Origin: Pirellulaceae bacterium
GTDB taxonomy: Bacteria > Planctomycetota > Planctomycetia > Pirellulales > Pirellulaceae
Direction: 5' to 3'
NCBI GenBank assembly: GCA_019636385.1
Contig: JAHBXT010000004.1
Location: 62,001 to 126,000, forward strand
Length of the DNA stretch: 64,000 nt
The notes beneath the pieces are model-generated. The model was not told where the DNA came from. It did no database searches and was given only the letters and a program-made list of their open reading frames with translations. Position 1 is the stretch's first letter; every line of letters starts with the position of its first letter. A program made the translations under genes and the position numbers. Below, in pieces: positions 8,908-18,069 of this stretch.

Positions 8908-10926
8908 TCAACTGAGATTTGAGTATCGCTTCAGCTTTCGGTCAAGTGTCGAACGTTCGATTCCCAACAGTTGCGCAGCCTTGCTCTTACTGCCCCCGAC
9001 TTGCTTGAGCACTGCTAGAATGTGACGGCGTTCCATATCTTCAAGTGAACCCAGCGGCTGAACATCCGTGAGCAGCTGACTGACGGTTGTTGATTTTCCT
9101 TCCTCTAACAAACCTAAATCATCGACGGTCAGTGTGCTGCCTTGGCCAAGTACAACGGCGCGCTCAATGGAATTTTTTAATTCGCGGATGTTTCCGGGCC
9201 AGGAGTGCCTTAACAATCGCTGCAGCGCTGCCGGGTCAATACCTACCAAACGTCGATTGGCGTGAGGAAGATACAGCTTCAAGAAGTGCAGTGTCAAATC
9301 TGGGATGTCTTGAAGGTGGTCTCGAAGGGGCGGAACCAGAATCTCGATGACGCGTAGCCGGTAGTAGAGGTCGGAGCGAAAGAGCCTGGTCGAAATCGCC
9401 TCTTCCAGGTTCCGATTGGTGGCTGCAATCACACGAACGTCGGCCTCAATTCGATTATTTCCTCCCAATCGTTCAAACGCGTGTCCCTCTAGTACTCGCA
9501 GGAATTTCGACTGCAATTCGATGGGCATTTCACCGATCTCGTCCAAGAACAGCGTGCCCCGATGAGCCGCCTCGAATTTGCCAATCTTGCGCTCAGAGGC
9601 CCCAGTGAAAGCACCTTTTTCATGACCAAACAGCTCGCTTTCCAACAGCGTCGGGGCCAGCGCTGCACAATTCAGGCACACCAGTGGTCCCTGCCGGCGC
9701 TGACTAGCCTGGTGAATGGCCCGCGCCACCAACTCCTTGCCAACACCACTTTCTCCACGAATTAGAATCGTGGCCAACGAAGGAGCGGCGCGGGCAATGG
9801 ACTGCTTGAGCTGTTCCATTGAAGGCGAACTGCCCACCAATTCCCATTGGACTTGAAGCTGCTGTTCAAGTTGGCCAATCTTTCGCTCCCTGGCGGCCAG
9901 TTCATCTGCCAATTGTTGTTGGTGTTGTAGATTGTGTAACGCAATGGCCAGATTATCGGCAACACCCACTGCAATGTCTAAGTCCTGCGTGGTCAGAGGT
10001 CGCTGATCGGAGTGCGTATATAAATGCAGCAGCCCCAAAATTCGATCGGACGCCTGGGGCGAGCGCAAACAAAGCGGAGCACACAAAACGCTGTCTGCGC
10101 CGTGAACTCCGGACACACTCGGCGCAGTCAAATCCGAGTCGTCATCGACGTTGCGCGCTAAGACGGCTTGCCGGTCCCGCAACACATTGCGAACTAAAAA
10201 ATCGCTGACGCGATGATAGCTGCGTCCCGGCGATTGACGGATCGCTAACACCGCCAGTCGATAGTCTACCTGTGATTGATGGTTGTTGGTCGAGCCACTG
10301 GGCGTGTCACGCTGAGCCGGCTCATCAAGCTTGACGACGCCGCCGGCCGTCAATTCAAGTTCGGTCAGCAGATGATCCAGTGCTACAGCGGCAGCTTGGT
10401 CAGCCGACTGACACTGCGCAAGCTCAAAGATCAGCCGATAAAAAAAGTTCCACTTGTCATCGCGATCCGATTTGGCCAACGGTAACTCGAATTGACCCGA
10501 CCACTGCGAATGCGACAATCGCTGGACGATGACTGGCGGTTGGCCACCGTCACGTGTTGCCTGTACATCACTGGCCGGTTCATCGATCTGGCCCGGAAAC
10601 AGCTCTGACAGCTGGAAGGTAAAGGTCATGTGACAACTACCGACCGTAATCCGCTCGCCGCCGGTCAAAGTCTGCGGCCCTGCAATCGTTACACCCGCTA
10701 CCTGCGTACCGTTGCGCGAGCCCAAATCGGCGACCTGCCACCCCCCCTGGTGGCGCGAAATCTCTGCGTGACGGCGACTTACTCTGTCTTCCTGAACCAC
10801 CACTTGATTGTCTGAGGAACGGCCGATAGTCACAATTTGGTTGTCTTGTAGCCTAAGGATATCGGTCCAACGATTGCCGGATTGGATCACGAGATAAGCT
10901 TGAGAATGTGAGGTTGTTTGTTGCAT
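8908..10926 (-). CDS. FHA-GAF sigma54-dependent transcriptional activator
   Basis: The 672-residue protein combines an FHA phosphothreonine-binding domain (about 10-105, with IGRSSDN and the RRHAEI and SRNGT motifs) and a GAF-like sensory domain (about 155-335). Then come a short coiled coil, an AAA+ sigma54-interaction domain (about 365-590) and a Fis-type helix-turn-helix (about 634-668). In the AAA+ part the Walker A is GESGVGKE (391-398), the GAFTGA loop that contacts sigma54 is at 438-443, and Walker B is LDEIGE (461-466). It should activate RpoN promoters in answer to Ser/Thr phosphorylation or a small ligand. No kinase gene is adjacent. A dyad at 10939-10962 in its promoter region may be its own operator. 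Confidence 0.93.
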   Translation of the reverse strand: MQQTTSHSQAYLVIQSGNRWTDILRLQDNQIVTIGRSSDNQVVVQEDRVSRRHAEISRHQGGWQVADLGSRNGTQVAGVTIAGPQTLTGGERITVGSCHMTFTFQLSELFPGQIDEPASDVQATRDGGQPPVIVQRLSHSQWSGQFELPLAKSDRDDKWNFFYRLIFELAQCQSADQAAAVALDHLLTELELTAGGVVKLDEPAQRDTPSGSTNNHQSQVDYRLAVLAIRQSPGRSYHRVSDFLVRNVLRDRQAVLARNVDDDSDLTAPSVSGVHGADSVLCAPLCLRSPQASDRILGLLHLYTHSDQRPLTTQDLDIAVGVADNLAIALHNLQHQQQLADELAARERKIGQLEQQLQVQWELVGSSPSMEQLKQSIARAAPSLATILIRGESGVGKELVARAIHQASQRRQGPLVCLNCAALAPTLLESELFGHEKGAFTGASERKIGKFEAAHRGTLFLDEIGEMPIELQSKFLRVLEGHAFERLGGNNRIEADVRVIAATNRNLEEAISTRLFRSDLYYRLRVIEILVPPLRDHLQDIPDLTLHFLKLYLPHANRRLVGIDPAALQRLLRHSWPGNIRELKNSIERAVVLGQGSTLTVDDLGLLEEGKSTTVSQLLTDVQPLGSLEDMERRHILAVLKQVGGSKSKAAQLLGIERSTLDRKLKRYSNLS

Positions 10927-10938
10927 TGTTTACCCATG

Positions 10939-10962
10939 CCAAGTAGTCTTAAAGAGACTTGG
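10939..10962. promoter_or_regulatory. Imperfect dyad in divergent promoter region
   Basis: The two arms read CCAAGT and ACTTGG around a central TTAA. The site lies 13 bases upstream of the sigma54-activator start and about 100 bases before the divergent gene at 11060. It could be an operator for one or both genes; the assignment is inferred from position and symmetry only. Confidence 0.3.
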
Positions 10963-11059
10963 CCAACCCTGCCTACTACTAATGTTTACCGCATTTCTCA
11001 GGGAATGCGAATCTTCCCTCAGTTTAATCTCGCTAGAAGAACCTCTTCGGAGTCGGTAC

Positions 11060-12448
11060 ATGTTCACAGGTCATTTTACCTGGTTTAATAGGCTGGTAGT
11101 TGTGGTCGCGGCTCTTTCTTGCTGGCCGCTGACGGTACAGGCTCAGATTACTCCATTTCCTAGATTTCCTGTAGTCGGCGGAGTCAGCGTTGACGCCCAA
11201 GGCGTAGTCCGTAACGCTACTTTGGCCGAGCGTGCCGAGGTGCTCGATCGGCTTCGTAAAACCGCCCAGTCACCGACAGGCAAACTAGTTGATTCCGTGA
11301 GCCTGCGCATGGTTTCACTGGTTAAATTGCAACGACTGTTGGCTCAAGCCATTAGCGAAGGTTCGCAATTGCCGGACGACGTACTTTACTTGGCAGGCTT
11401 GCAGCGAATCGAGTATGTCTTTGTCTATCCTCAAGCCACGGACGGTTCAGCGGACGGTGACATTGTGTTGGCGGGGCCCGCCGAAACGTGGACCATTCGC
11501 GATGATGCCAGCGTCGTGGGCAAGCAGAGCGGACGTCCAGTCCTGCGGCTTGAAGATTTGCTGGTTGCATTGCGAAGCTCCTCTGACACACGCGATCAAG
11601 TAATTAGCGTGTCGATTGACCCTACTCCCGAAGGCCAGATGCGGCTTGAGAAGTTGCTGTCACGGATTGGAAGCGGTAGCGGATTCAGCCCATCGACTGC
11701 CGAGCCGGCCCTGCGCGAAGCTTTTGGGCCTCAGCGTGTGACCTTGACAGGGCTGCCACAGAATTCGCGAATGGCGCAAACGCTGGTTGCAGCCGATTTT
11801 CAGATGAAGCGTTTGGCAATGAACCTGACGTCCTCTCCGATAAAAAACCTTCCTAGCTATTTGGAGATGATAAGAAATACCGGTGCTCAGCGGGGCGTCC
11901 AACCACGCTGGTGGATTACCTGCGATTACGACTCGATTGCGCACAGCCAAGATCGGCTCGCTTGGAAGATCTCAGGTCGAGGCATCAAGACCTTGACCGA
12001 AGATGATTCTGTAGACGCCACTGGCAACCGCGTCGGTAGCGGCAACGTCAGCAAACAAGCACAGCGTTGGGCAGATATGTTCACCGAAAAGTTTGACGAA
12101 CTGTGTGCCCTGGAGCCAGCTTTTGGCGACCTGCGAAGCATCATGGACCTGAATATCGTGGCGACCATAATCAGCAGTCAGCAGTTACAACAGTTGTCTG
12201 GTTGTGATTTGTCGTTGCTGCTCGGCCAGTCGGATCAGCCATTGCCCACCCCCGAGTGGCAGGTCCCTAAATGGCTCGAGCCGCAATGTAGCTTCATTCG
12301 CGGTCAGGCCGGCTGGACAATATCAGCCAGTGGCGGTGTGGAGATCAATCCCTGGAAGATTGTCAGCCAATTGGCAACTCAGGATGAATCAGTCAAGTCG
12401 ATTCGCTTGCAATCTGCTGCCAGCGGCCAACAGTGGTGGTGGGACTAG
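11060..12448 (+). CDS. Secreted planctomycete protein, DUF1598-like
   Basis: The start at 11060 is preceded by CGGAG at a suitable distance and gives a clear signal peptide (hydrophobic VVVVAALSCWPLTVQA, cleavage expected near AQA). The frame continues upstream to 10982, but that part would hide the signal. The mature protein begins with a VVGGVSVDAQGVV segment that I associate with the planctomycete DUF1598 family, whose function is unknown. The remaining roughly 440 residues form an alpha/beta domain with no catalytic motif that I recognise. It is divergent from the FHA/sigma54 gene, so the two may share regulation. The family name is from memory of the N-terminal motif and should be checked by a profile search. 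Confidence 0.7.
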   Translation: MFTGHFTWFNRLVVVVAALSCWPLTVQAQITPFPRFPVVGGVSVDAQGVVRNATLAERAEVLDRLRKTAQSPTGKLVDSVSLRMVSLVKLQRLLAQAISEGSQLPDDVLYLAGLQRIEYVFVYPQATDGSADGDIVLAGPAETWTIRDDASVVGKQSGRPVLRLEDLLVALRSSSDTRDQVISVSIDPTPEGQMRLEKLLSRIGSGSGFSPSTAEPALREAFGPQRVTLTGLPQNSRMAQTLVAADFQMKRLAMNLTSSPIKNLPSYLEMIRNTGAQRGVQPRWWITCDYDSIAHSQDRLAWKISGRGIKTLTEDDSVDATGNRVGSGNVSKQAQRWADMFTEKFDELCALEPAFGDLRSIMDLNIVATIISSQQLQQLSGCDLSLLLGQSDQPLPTPEWQVPKWLEPQCSFIRGQAGWTISASGGVEINPWKIVSQLATQDESVKSIRLQSAASGQQWWWD

Positions 12449-12481
12449 CGTTTGGTAGCAGTGTCCGCCGGAAGTTACAGC

Positions 12482-12637
12482 CACGTTCGCTTAGAACGTG
12501 AAACACTCCTGTAGGGTACTGCGGTCACGGCCAGTGTAGCTGACCTGCTCCGTTTTACTGGTGAACGTGGCTGAAGACCTCCACGTTTTCGACGAACGTG
12601 ACTACAATGCCTGCACGTTCTGGCGAACGTAGCTACC
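12482..12637. repeat. Cluster of three CACGTTC/GAACGTG palindromes
   Basis: Three hairpin-forming units lie in the gap after the DUF1598-like gene. One is at 12482-12500 (7-base arms, 5-base loop), one at 12582-12600 (6-base arms) and one at 12615-12630 (6-base arms, 4-base loop). The last continues into GGCGAACGTAGCTACC (12622-12637), the clearest copy of a motif that recurs in other gaps of this window. A related GTGAACGTGGCTGA copy is at 12561. The first hairpin is 34 bases past the upstream stop and could end transcription, but no T run follows. The unit looks like a small dispersed repeat rather than a gene part. Confidence 0.65.
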
Positions 12638-12684
12638 ATCGCGCTGCAATTCGCTCTGTTACCACTGACGACGAGAACCGTTTC

Positions 12685-13980
12685 ATGACTCAAACTGTGA
12701 GTTCAACTACCAATCGACGCAACTTTCTGAACACGACTGCCGGTGCTGGCGCAGCAGCCCTGATGGTACACAGCTCGGTGGCGGCCCAGGAGAAACAGCA
12801 CACCCTTCGCATCGGCGTTGTGGGATGCGGTGGTCGAGGCACTGGAGCTGTCGATGATTCGCTCAGCATTAACGAAAACGTCCTGTGGTCCGCAGCGGCC
12901 GATGTCTATCCCGAAAACTGCGCCAGTAAAGCCAATCAGATCACTCGACGGCATCCCGAAAAAATGGACTTGCCCGCTGACCGCATGTATGGCGGCTTGG
13001 ATGGCTACAAGCGTATCTTGGACGATCCACAGATCGACGTGGTGATCATGACCACGCCCCCGGGATTTCGGCCCTACTATATCTTGGAAGCCATTCAAGC
13101 TGGCAAACATGTGTTCGCCGAAAAGCCAACCTGCGTCGACGTAGCCGGCTATCGTGTGTGCCTAGAGGCACATGAGCTAGCCCTGAGCAAAGGACTAGGG
13201 ATTGTGACAGGTACCCAATACCGTCGTCAGACCAACTATGTAGGGGCCATCGAGCAGATTCGCGCCGGCGCCATTGGCGACATTGTCAGTGCAGTCAGCC
13301 GCTATTGTGCAGATGGCATTTGGTATCGGCCTCGCAAAGAGGGCATGAGCGATGTCGAATACCAGATTTACAATTGGATGCACTTCATTTGGCTCAGCGG
13401 TGATCAAATCGCCGAACAGGCGGTTCACAATATCGACGTGATGAACTGGGTCATGGGTGGTCCACCCGAAGAGGCATATGGTTCCGGCGGTCGATTTACG
13501 CGACCCGAAGATAGCCAAATGTGGGACAATATGGCGATCGACTATGTCTATCCCGGTGATCGCCTGTTGTCATTTATGTGCAGGCAGATTCCGCGCACCG
13601 ATGGCTACAACAACAACGTGATTTACGGCACCCAGGGCACCTGCCACATCGCAGCGGGCAACGGTGGCTCGAAAATACTTGATCGTACCGGCAAGGAAAT
13701 CTGGTCGATGAAAGGCAGCATCAGCCAAGCATATCAACAGGAACACAAGGACTTGATCGACTCGATCCGCGCTGGACAACCGATCGTCGAACTGAAGGAA
13801 ACCGCTGATAGCTCGCTGACCGCCGTCATGGGACGCTTAACAGCTTACTCGGGACGCCGGGTTACCTGGGAGTTCTTGACCCAAAAGTCAACACTCGATT
13901 TATTCCCGAAAGATTTGGATTGGGCTGGCACGCTACCTGAAGTCAAATATGCAATTCCCGGTCAATCCGAATTGTCGTAG
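12685..13980 (+). CDS. Gfo/Idh/MocA family oxidoreductase with Tat signal
   Basis: The 431-residue protein starting at 12685 has a twin-arginine signal (NRRNFLNTTAGAGAAALM). A Rossmann fold follows with the dinucleotide-binding GVVGCGGRGTG, the EKP motif (FAEKPTCVD) whose Lys is catalytic in the family, and a C-terminal beta-sheet domain with HNIDVMNWV. Such enzymes oxidise or reduce sugars and sugar alcohols with NAD(P). Planctomycetes have many exported copies with a tightly bound cofactor, thought to act on polysaccharide-derived sugars. The frame extends upstream to 12598 through the repeat cluster, but that part is not coding in character. No sugar-utilisation genes are adjacent, so the substrate is open. 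Confidence 0.9.
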   Translation: MTQTVSSTTNRRNFLNTTAGAGAAALMVHSSVAAQEKQHTLRIGVVGCGGRGTGAVDDSLSINENVLWSAAADVYPENCASKANQITRRHPEKMDLPADRMYGGLDGYKRILDDPQIDVVIMTTPPGFRPYYILEAIQAGKHVFAEKPTCVDVAGYRVCLEAHELALSKGLGIVTGTQYRRQTNYVGAIEQIRAGAIGDIVSAVSRYCADGIWYRPRKEGMSDVEYQIYNWMHFIWLSGDQIAEQAVHNIDVMNWVMGGPPEEAYGSGGRFTRPEDSQMWDNMAIDYVYPGDRLLSFMCRQIPRTDGYNNNVIYGTQGTCHIAAGNGGSKILDRTGKEIWSMKGSISQAYQQEHKDLIDSIRAGQPIVELKETADSSLTAVMGRLTAYSGRRVTWEFLTQKSTLDLFPKDLDWAGTLPEVKYAIPGQSELS

Positions 13981-14060
13981 AGTTTGGACCGATTGAACTT
14001 TGATCCATATCATGCACTGCGGGACTGTCCGTAGAGCTTTCACGAGGTGTGACATCGAGT

Positions 14061-14708
14061 ATGTTGCAAGGGCCAGAAATCTGGATGCGCCAAGCATGTG
14101 GCGTGCTCCTGGTGGCGATTTTAGGATATTTTATTTGCTCCGCCCCCAAACGCTGCGTGGCAGATGAAGTCGTACCAGCCGCGAATTCTCCTGAAAGCAC
14201 CTCAATCAACCAGGCAACAGCGACGGCCAGCAGCACACCTGTACCACCCAAGCAATACACGGCAGAGCCACTGTCACCGATTGAACAATTAGTGCTGGTA
14301 CTGAGCAACGCAACGGACACTCACGGGCAGCGACAGGAGTCTTTGGTTTTTTTAGGCAGAACCAAGAATCGCGGCTGGGAGGCTGTGGGTATCACTGACA
14401 AAGAAGAGCTGAGATTGCATTGGCGCTCCGTTGCCGACCGACTGCTACAGCCTTACACCCAGGCTGGGCTGAGCGCCGAACAACTCGAAAAAATCGACTT
14501 GGCGGTCGAACTTTCCATCGTGCAGTTTCAGCGACTGTACAGCCAGCTACGCAACGACTTTCTGCATCAACCCGATCAAGCCTCGCGCATCGCCGTACTC
14601 GCCAGCGACGACCGCTACGAACGACTGCGGCAACTTGGCCGCGATGGTCCGTTTGCCAGCGATTCCCTAGTGGCTCGGGTTATCAACACCGTGCTCGCGC
14701 GCCAGTAA
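14061..14708 (+). CDS. Hypothetical exported protein
   Basis: I do not recognise this protein. It starts with a hydrophobic segment (ACGVLLVAILGYFICSA) that could be a signal peptide or anchor. A Ser/Thr/Pro-rich linker follows, then a helical domain of about 140 residues containing many Arg, Leu and Gln residues (for example LSAEQLEKIDLAVELSI). A GTG at 14049 could add four residues, but the GAGG just before it is too close to act as a ribosome binding site, so the ATG at 14061 is used. The helical part resembles small periplasmic adaptor or chaperone-like domains, but nothing more specific can be said. It lies 4 bases from the stop of the convergent S46 peptidase gene. Confidence 0.6.
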   Translation: MLQGPEIWMRQACGVLLVAILGYFICSAPKRCVADEVVPAANSPESTSINQATATASSTPVPPKQYTAEPLSPIEQLVLVLSNATDTHGQRQESLVFLGRTKNRGWEAVGITDKEELRLHWRSVADRLLQPYTQAGLSAEQLEKIDLAVELSIVQFQRLYSQLRNDFLHQPDQASRIAVLASDDRYERLRQLGRDGPFASDSLVARVINTVLARQ

Positions 14709-14712
14709 CTTG

Positions 14713-16767
14713 CTAGTTGCCCAGTTCGCTGGCCAGTTTATCCGCGCCATAGACCCGCTGCAGAGCATGTTTGATGGCCATACCGGAAACGGATGTGGCT
14801 CGCATTTGTCGATCATCAAAGGTGTAGTTGGCAGTCAAGGATTGAATGTTACCGTCGAAGATCAAACCAACCAATTCACCTGCGCGGTTTACTACAGGAC
14901 TTCCCGAATTACCGCCGATGATGTCGGCAGTGGAGACGAAGTTGAATTGGACGCTGGGATCAATCTTGTCACGACTGATCTTCCAAGATTCAGGCAACAC
15001 AAAGTCCGCTTGGCCACGATGTGCGGCCTCGTGCTCAAAAGTACCACCCATCGTTGTCCAGGGTGCGAGCCACATGCCGGCCTGTTGGTATCCTTGCACC
15101 GTACCATACGCCAAACGGAGTGTGAACGTTGCATCGGGATAGGTAGAGGTACCGTTGATTTTGAATAGCGCCTCGGCAATCTTGGCGTAGGCTTGCTTCT
15201 CCTGCTCGTTCAGATCTTCGTCCTGTTTGCGATACCGGCGGTGATCGGCATCCAGCAATCGCGCCAACTCGATCATCGCATCCGTGCTAGCAGCGACTGC
15301 TTGCGGACCTCCGTGGACCAAGCGTTTTCTGGCCTCGAAATCAGCCAGTTGACAACGCGCAACTAAATCGGCCGCTCGGTCGGCTGGGCTCATACCATGC
15401 ATGATCTGTTGACACAGAGGATCGTCAGCTCCGCGAGCTTCCAGCAGCGATGACAGCGAATCGGCGATCAGCCAGCTTTCCAGGTCAGCATAGATCGGCG
15501 CTGCGCTGTATAGCTGCTGTTCCAGCGAAGCACGACCGGCATCCGCATATTCATGCAGCCTCTCACCTGATGGCTTCTGATCCTCCGCCACCAGCTCCAC
15601 TATTGTCCTGGCGATATGAAACAATTGACTATTCACGACTATATCCTTGCCAAGCATGGTCGATCGTTGCTGCACGATACCGGCGATGGAGTCAATCGCA
15701 TCGGTTACTTGTGCAAGGGTCGTATCTGCCTGGGCCGTGGCGATTAACCTCTCTTCCGCCTGTTGCTTGGCCTGCATGAGCTGCGGGTCTTGCAAACCAC
15801 CCAGCATTCCCAAGTAGGCCTTACGCGAATTTTGCACGCCGAACAGATCATCTTTGGCGCGTCGCGCATGCTCGACACCTCGCAAACTGAACTGTTGTAA
15901 CGCAATCTCGCGGCGTCGGAGCATATTCAGCACATACGGCATACGATGGTCACGCAAATACTTCAGCGCCGCTGTGGTGTAGATGCGATTGGTACGCCCG
16001 GGATTGCCCGATACGAACACCAGCTCACCTTCAGTCAATGGCTCCGCCGACCACCGCAAGTAGTGCTCGATCTTGGCGGGTTGATCATTCTCGTACACTC
16101 GCATCAGGCAAGCATCCAAGCAAAAGCGCGGGTATTCGAAGTTATCGGCATCACCGCCGAAAAAGGCGATAGCTGACTCGGGAGCCCAGACTAACCGGAC
16201 ATCGGTATAACGCTTGTAGCGATACAAGTGATAACGACCGCCGCCGAAAAGTGTGACCACATCGCTGCGCAGTCCGGTTTGATCCAATGACTCCTTTTCG
16301 ATCTCAGCAATGACCGCCCGCCGCGCCGCCACCGCTTCTGATGTAGACATCTGCTTGGTCACCGCGTTCTGGACACGCTGCGTGACGTCTTGGATGCTGA
16401 CCAGTTGATTCAACTCCAAGTCAGGAGCCTTTAGCTCATCGGATCGGCTGTGCGCTAAGAATCCATCCTGCAAGTAGTTGTATTTTTCGTTCGACAACTT
16501 AAACAGCGTGTCCGATGCCACATGATGATTCGTCAAAACCAGACCCTGACTGGATACAAACGATGCCGAACCGCCAACGTTGAAACGAACGCTGGACTTC
16601 ATCAAATGCTCTGCCCAGCCAGCGGGCGGCACAAAACTGTGTACGGTTTGGAGGTGCTGCGTGGGCAGTTCACTGAATAGCCACATTCCCTCGTCAGCCA
16701 GCGCACTGAAGCTACCAGGCACCAAGAACAACAGAATTAACAGCCATCGACCCATTCGTATATGCAT
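14713..16767 (-). CDS. S46 family dipeptidyl peptidase (DPP7-like)
   Basis: The 684-residue product has a signal peptide (LLILLFLVPGSFSALA), the mature start DEGMW typical of S46 peptidases, catalytic His in LVLTNHHVAS, an Asp region in FFGGDADNFEYPRF, and catalytic Ser in GGNSGSPV near the C-terminus. S46 enzymes release dipeptides from the N-terminus of peptides in the periplasm. The residue 18 places after the catalytic Ser is Gly, as in DPP7, which accepts hydrophobic P1 residues; DPP11 has Arg there and prefers acidic ones. Specificity by this position is an inference. AGGAG precedes the ATG at 16767 at a good distance. It probably supplies dipeptides from extracellular protein. Confidence 0.93.
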   Translation of the reverse strand: MHIRMGRWLLILLFLVPGSFSALADEGMWLFSELPTQHLQTVHSFVPPAGWAEHLMKSSVRFNVGGSASFVSSQGLVLTNHHVASDTLFKLSNEKYNYLQDGFLAHSRSDELKAPDLELNQLVSIQDVTQRVQNAVTKQMSTSEAVAARRAVIAEIEKESLDQTGLRSDVVTLFGGGRYHLYRYKRYTDVRLVWAPESAIAFFGGDADNFEYPRFCLDACLMRVYENDQPAKIEHYLRWSAEPLTEGELVFVSGNPGRTNRIYTTAALKYLRDHRMPYVLNMLRRREIALQQFSLRGVEHARRAKDDLFGVQNSRKAYLGMLGGLQDPQLMQAKQQAEERLIATAQADTTLAQVTDAIDSIAGIVQQRSTMLGKDIVVNSQLFHIARTIVELVAEDQKPSGERLHEYADAGRASLEQQLYSAAPIYADLESWLIADSLSSLLEARGADDPLCQQIMHGMSPADRAADLVARCQLADFEARKRLVHGGPQAVAASTDAMIELARLLDADHRRYRKQDEDLNEQEKQAYAKIAEALFKINGTSTYPDATFTLRLAYGTVQGYQQAGMWLAPWTTMGGTFEHEAAHRGQADFVLPESWKISRDKIDPSVQFNFVSTADIIGGNSGSPVVNRAGELVGLIFDGNIQSLTANYTFDDRQMRATSVSGMAIKHALQRVYGADKLASELGN

Positions 16768-16944
16768 TTCAAGCTCCTACCGGAAAGTGACATTTACGCT
16801 TCATCCAAACTCGGTCCAGATCGTGGCGGGCCGGCGCAAGTTGTTCAAGTCGACTCTGCCGTTCCTACTATGCTTGAAGATGCCTCTCGAAGGAATCATT
16901 CCTGCTGCATCGGCTTGCTGCCCCACCCTGCCTCACCGCAACGC

Positions 16945-18057
16945 TTACCAAGTCCCCAGTTGCACAACCACGCTGGCTCGACACCCGCCGGTGGCTCGGT
17001 TAGCCAGTTTAACGTGGCCACGATGAATTTGCGCTAGTCGCCGGGCCTTGGTCAATCCCAGTCCCAAGCCACGCCCGGCCTCTCGTCCACTGTAGTAGGG
17101 ATCGAAGCAATGCTTAAGAGCCTGCTGGCTCAGCCCCGCACCTTGATCATCAATCTGTACCGTCAATTGATTGTCTGACCGCCCGGCCGTCAAACGCACG
17201 GTCTGGCCCGGTAGCGACGCCTCGAGAGCATTGCGGAGCACTGCCCAAATGACCTCTTCCAGCAAGCGTCGATCGAGACTCACAATGTCGGTCAGTTGCC
17301 AGAGACAGTCGAAATGTACTTGCCTGAGCCGCGCCCAGTCGGCTCCACGTTGCTGGACCTGGCTACCGAATTCTGCCAAGTCGACATCCTCCAGCCGCAA
17401 TTGGGGAGTCCGAGCGACCAGCATCAAGTCACCAAGCATCTCCGCGCCCCGCAGCGCGCTGTCCAGAATGGATTCCAACAACAATCGATCAGAATGCTGA
17501 TGGCATTTTTCCAGCAGCACTCCTGCCCGCGCCGCAATATTGGCCAGCGGATTGTTTAGTTCGTGGCTCAGTCCATATGCCAGTTGGTATAGTACTTCGC
17601 ACTTTTCGTGCTCCAGTTGACTAGCGTATGCACGTTGCATACCTCGCAAGCGCAGCGCCGTGTGCGCCGCCTGCCTGACGGGTTGGGCCTGCGGCGAGTT
17701 CTGCGGAAGCGACCCCAGTGCGCCAAGCAGATCATCCCACGCTATCGGATCCTCCCAGAACTGCGCCTCGTTCCAAGTCAGCAGACCATCAACGCTGGGC
17801 AAGCGTCCATTAGTTGGCACCCTGCCTCTGCGGTCGTCAACCGTTCCAAGCGGCCCGCCTGCGTCTGCTGGTATCGCAATGTGGCATAGCCAAGCTGCGC
17901 AGTCAGCATCCGAGCGGGCCAAGTCGGCTAAGTGACTTTTGGCAGCAACGTCTAAGTACTGTGGACTATCGGCAGACAGCGAGCGTAGCAACAGGCCAAC
18001 CAACTGATGCCACGTTTCGGCCGAGAAATGAATATCATTTAGGGTATGACGAGTCAC
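16945..18057 (-). CDS. Soluble sensor histidine kinase
   Basis: The 370-residue protein has a C-terminal kinase core with the H box (SHELNNPLANIAARAG), an N box (NALEAS), a G1 box (DDQGAGLS) and a G2 box (GLGLGLTKARRLA). The N-terminal 140 residues are helical, with no membrane segment and no PAS or GAF domain that I can identify, so the signal is probably cytoplasmic or delivered by a partner. The GTG start at 18057 is 12 bases after the stop of the HTH-receiver gene, so the two form an operon and very likely a cognate pair. The start codon has no convincing ribosome binding site; translation may be coupled to the upstream gene. Confidence 0.88.
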   Translation of the reverse strand: MTRHTLNDIHFSAETWHQLVGLLLRSLSADSPQYLDVAAKSHLADLARSDADCAAWLCHIAIPADAGGPLGTVDDRRGRVPTNGRLPSVDGLLTWNEAQFWEDPIAWDDLLGALGSLPQNSPQAQPVRQAAHTALRLRGMQRAYASQLEHEKCEVLYQLAYGLSHELNNPLANIAARAGVLLEKCHQHSDRLLLESILDSALRGAEMLGDLMLVARTPQLRLEDVDLAEFGSQVQQRGADWARLRQVHFDCLWQLTDIVSLDRRLLEEVIWAVLRNALEASLPGQTVRLTAGRSDNQLTVQIDDQGAGLSQQALKHCFDPYYSGREAGRGLGLGLTKARRLAQIHRGHVKLANRATGGCRASVVVQLGTW

Positions 18058-18069
18058 AACAGGGAGACA

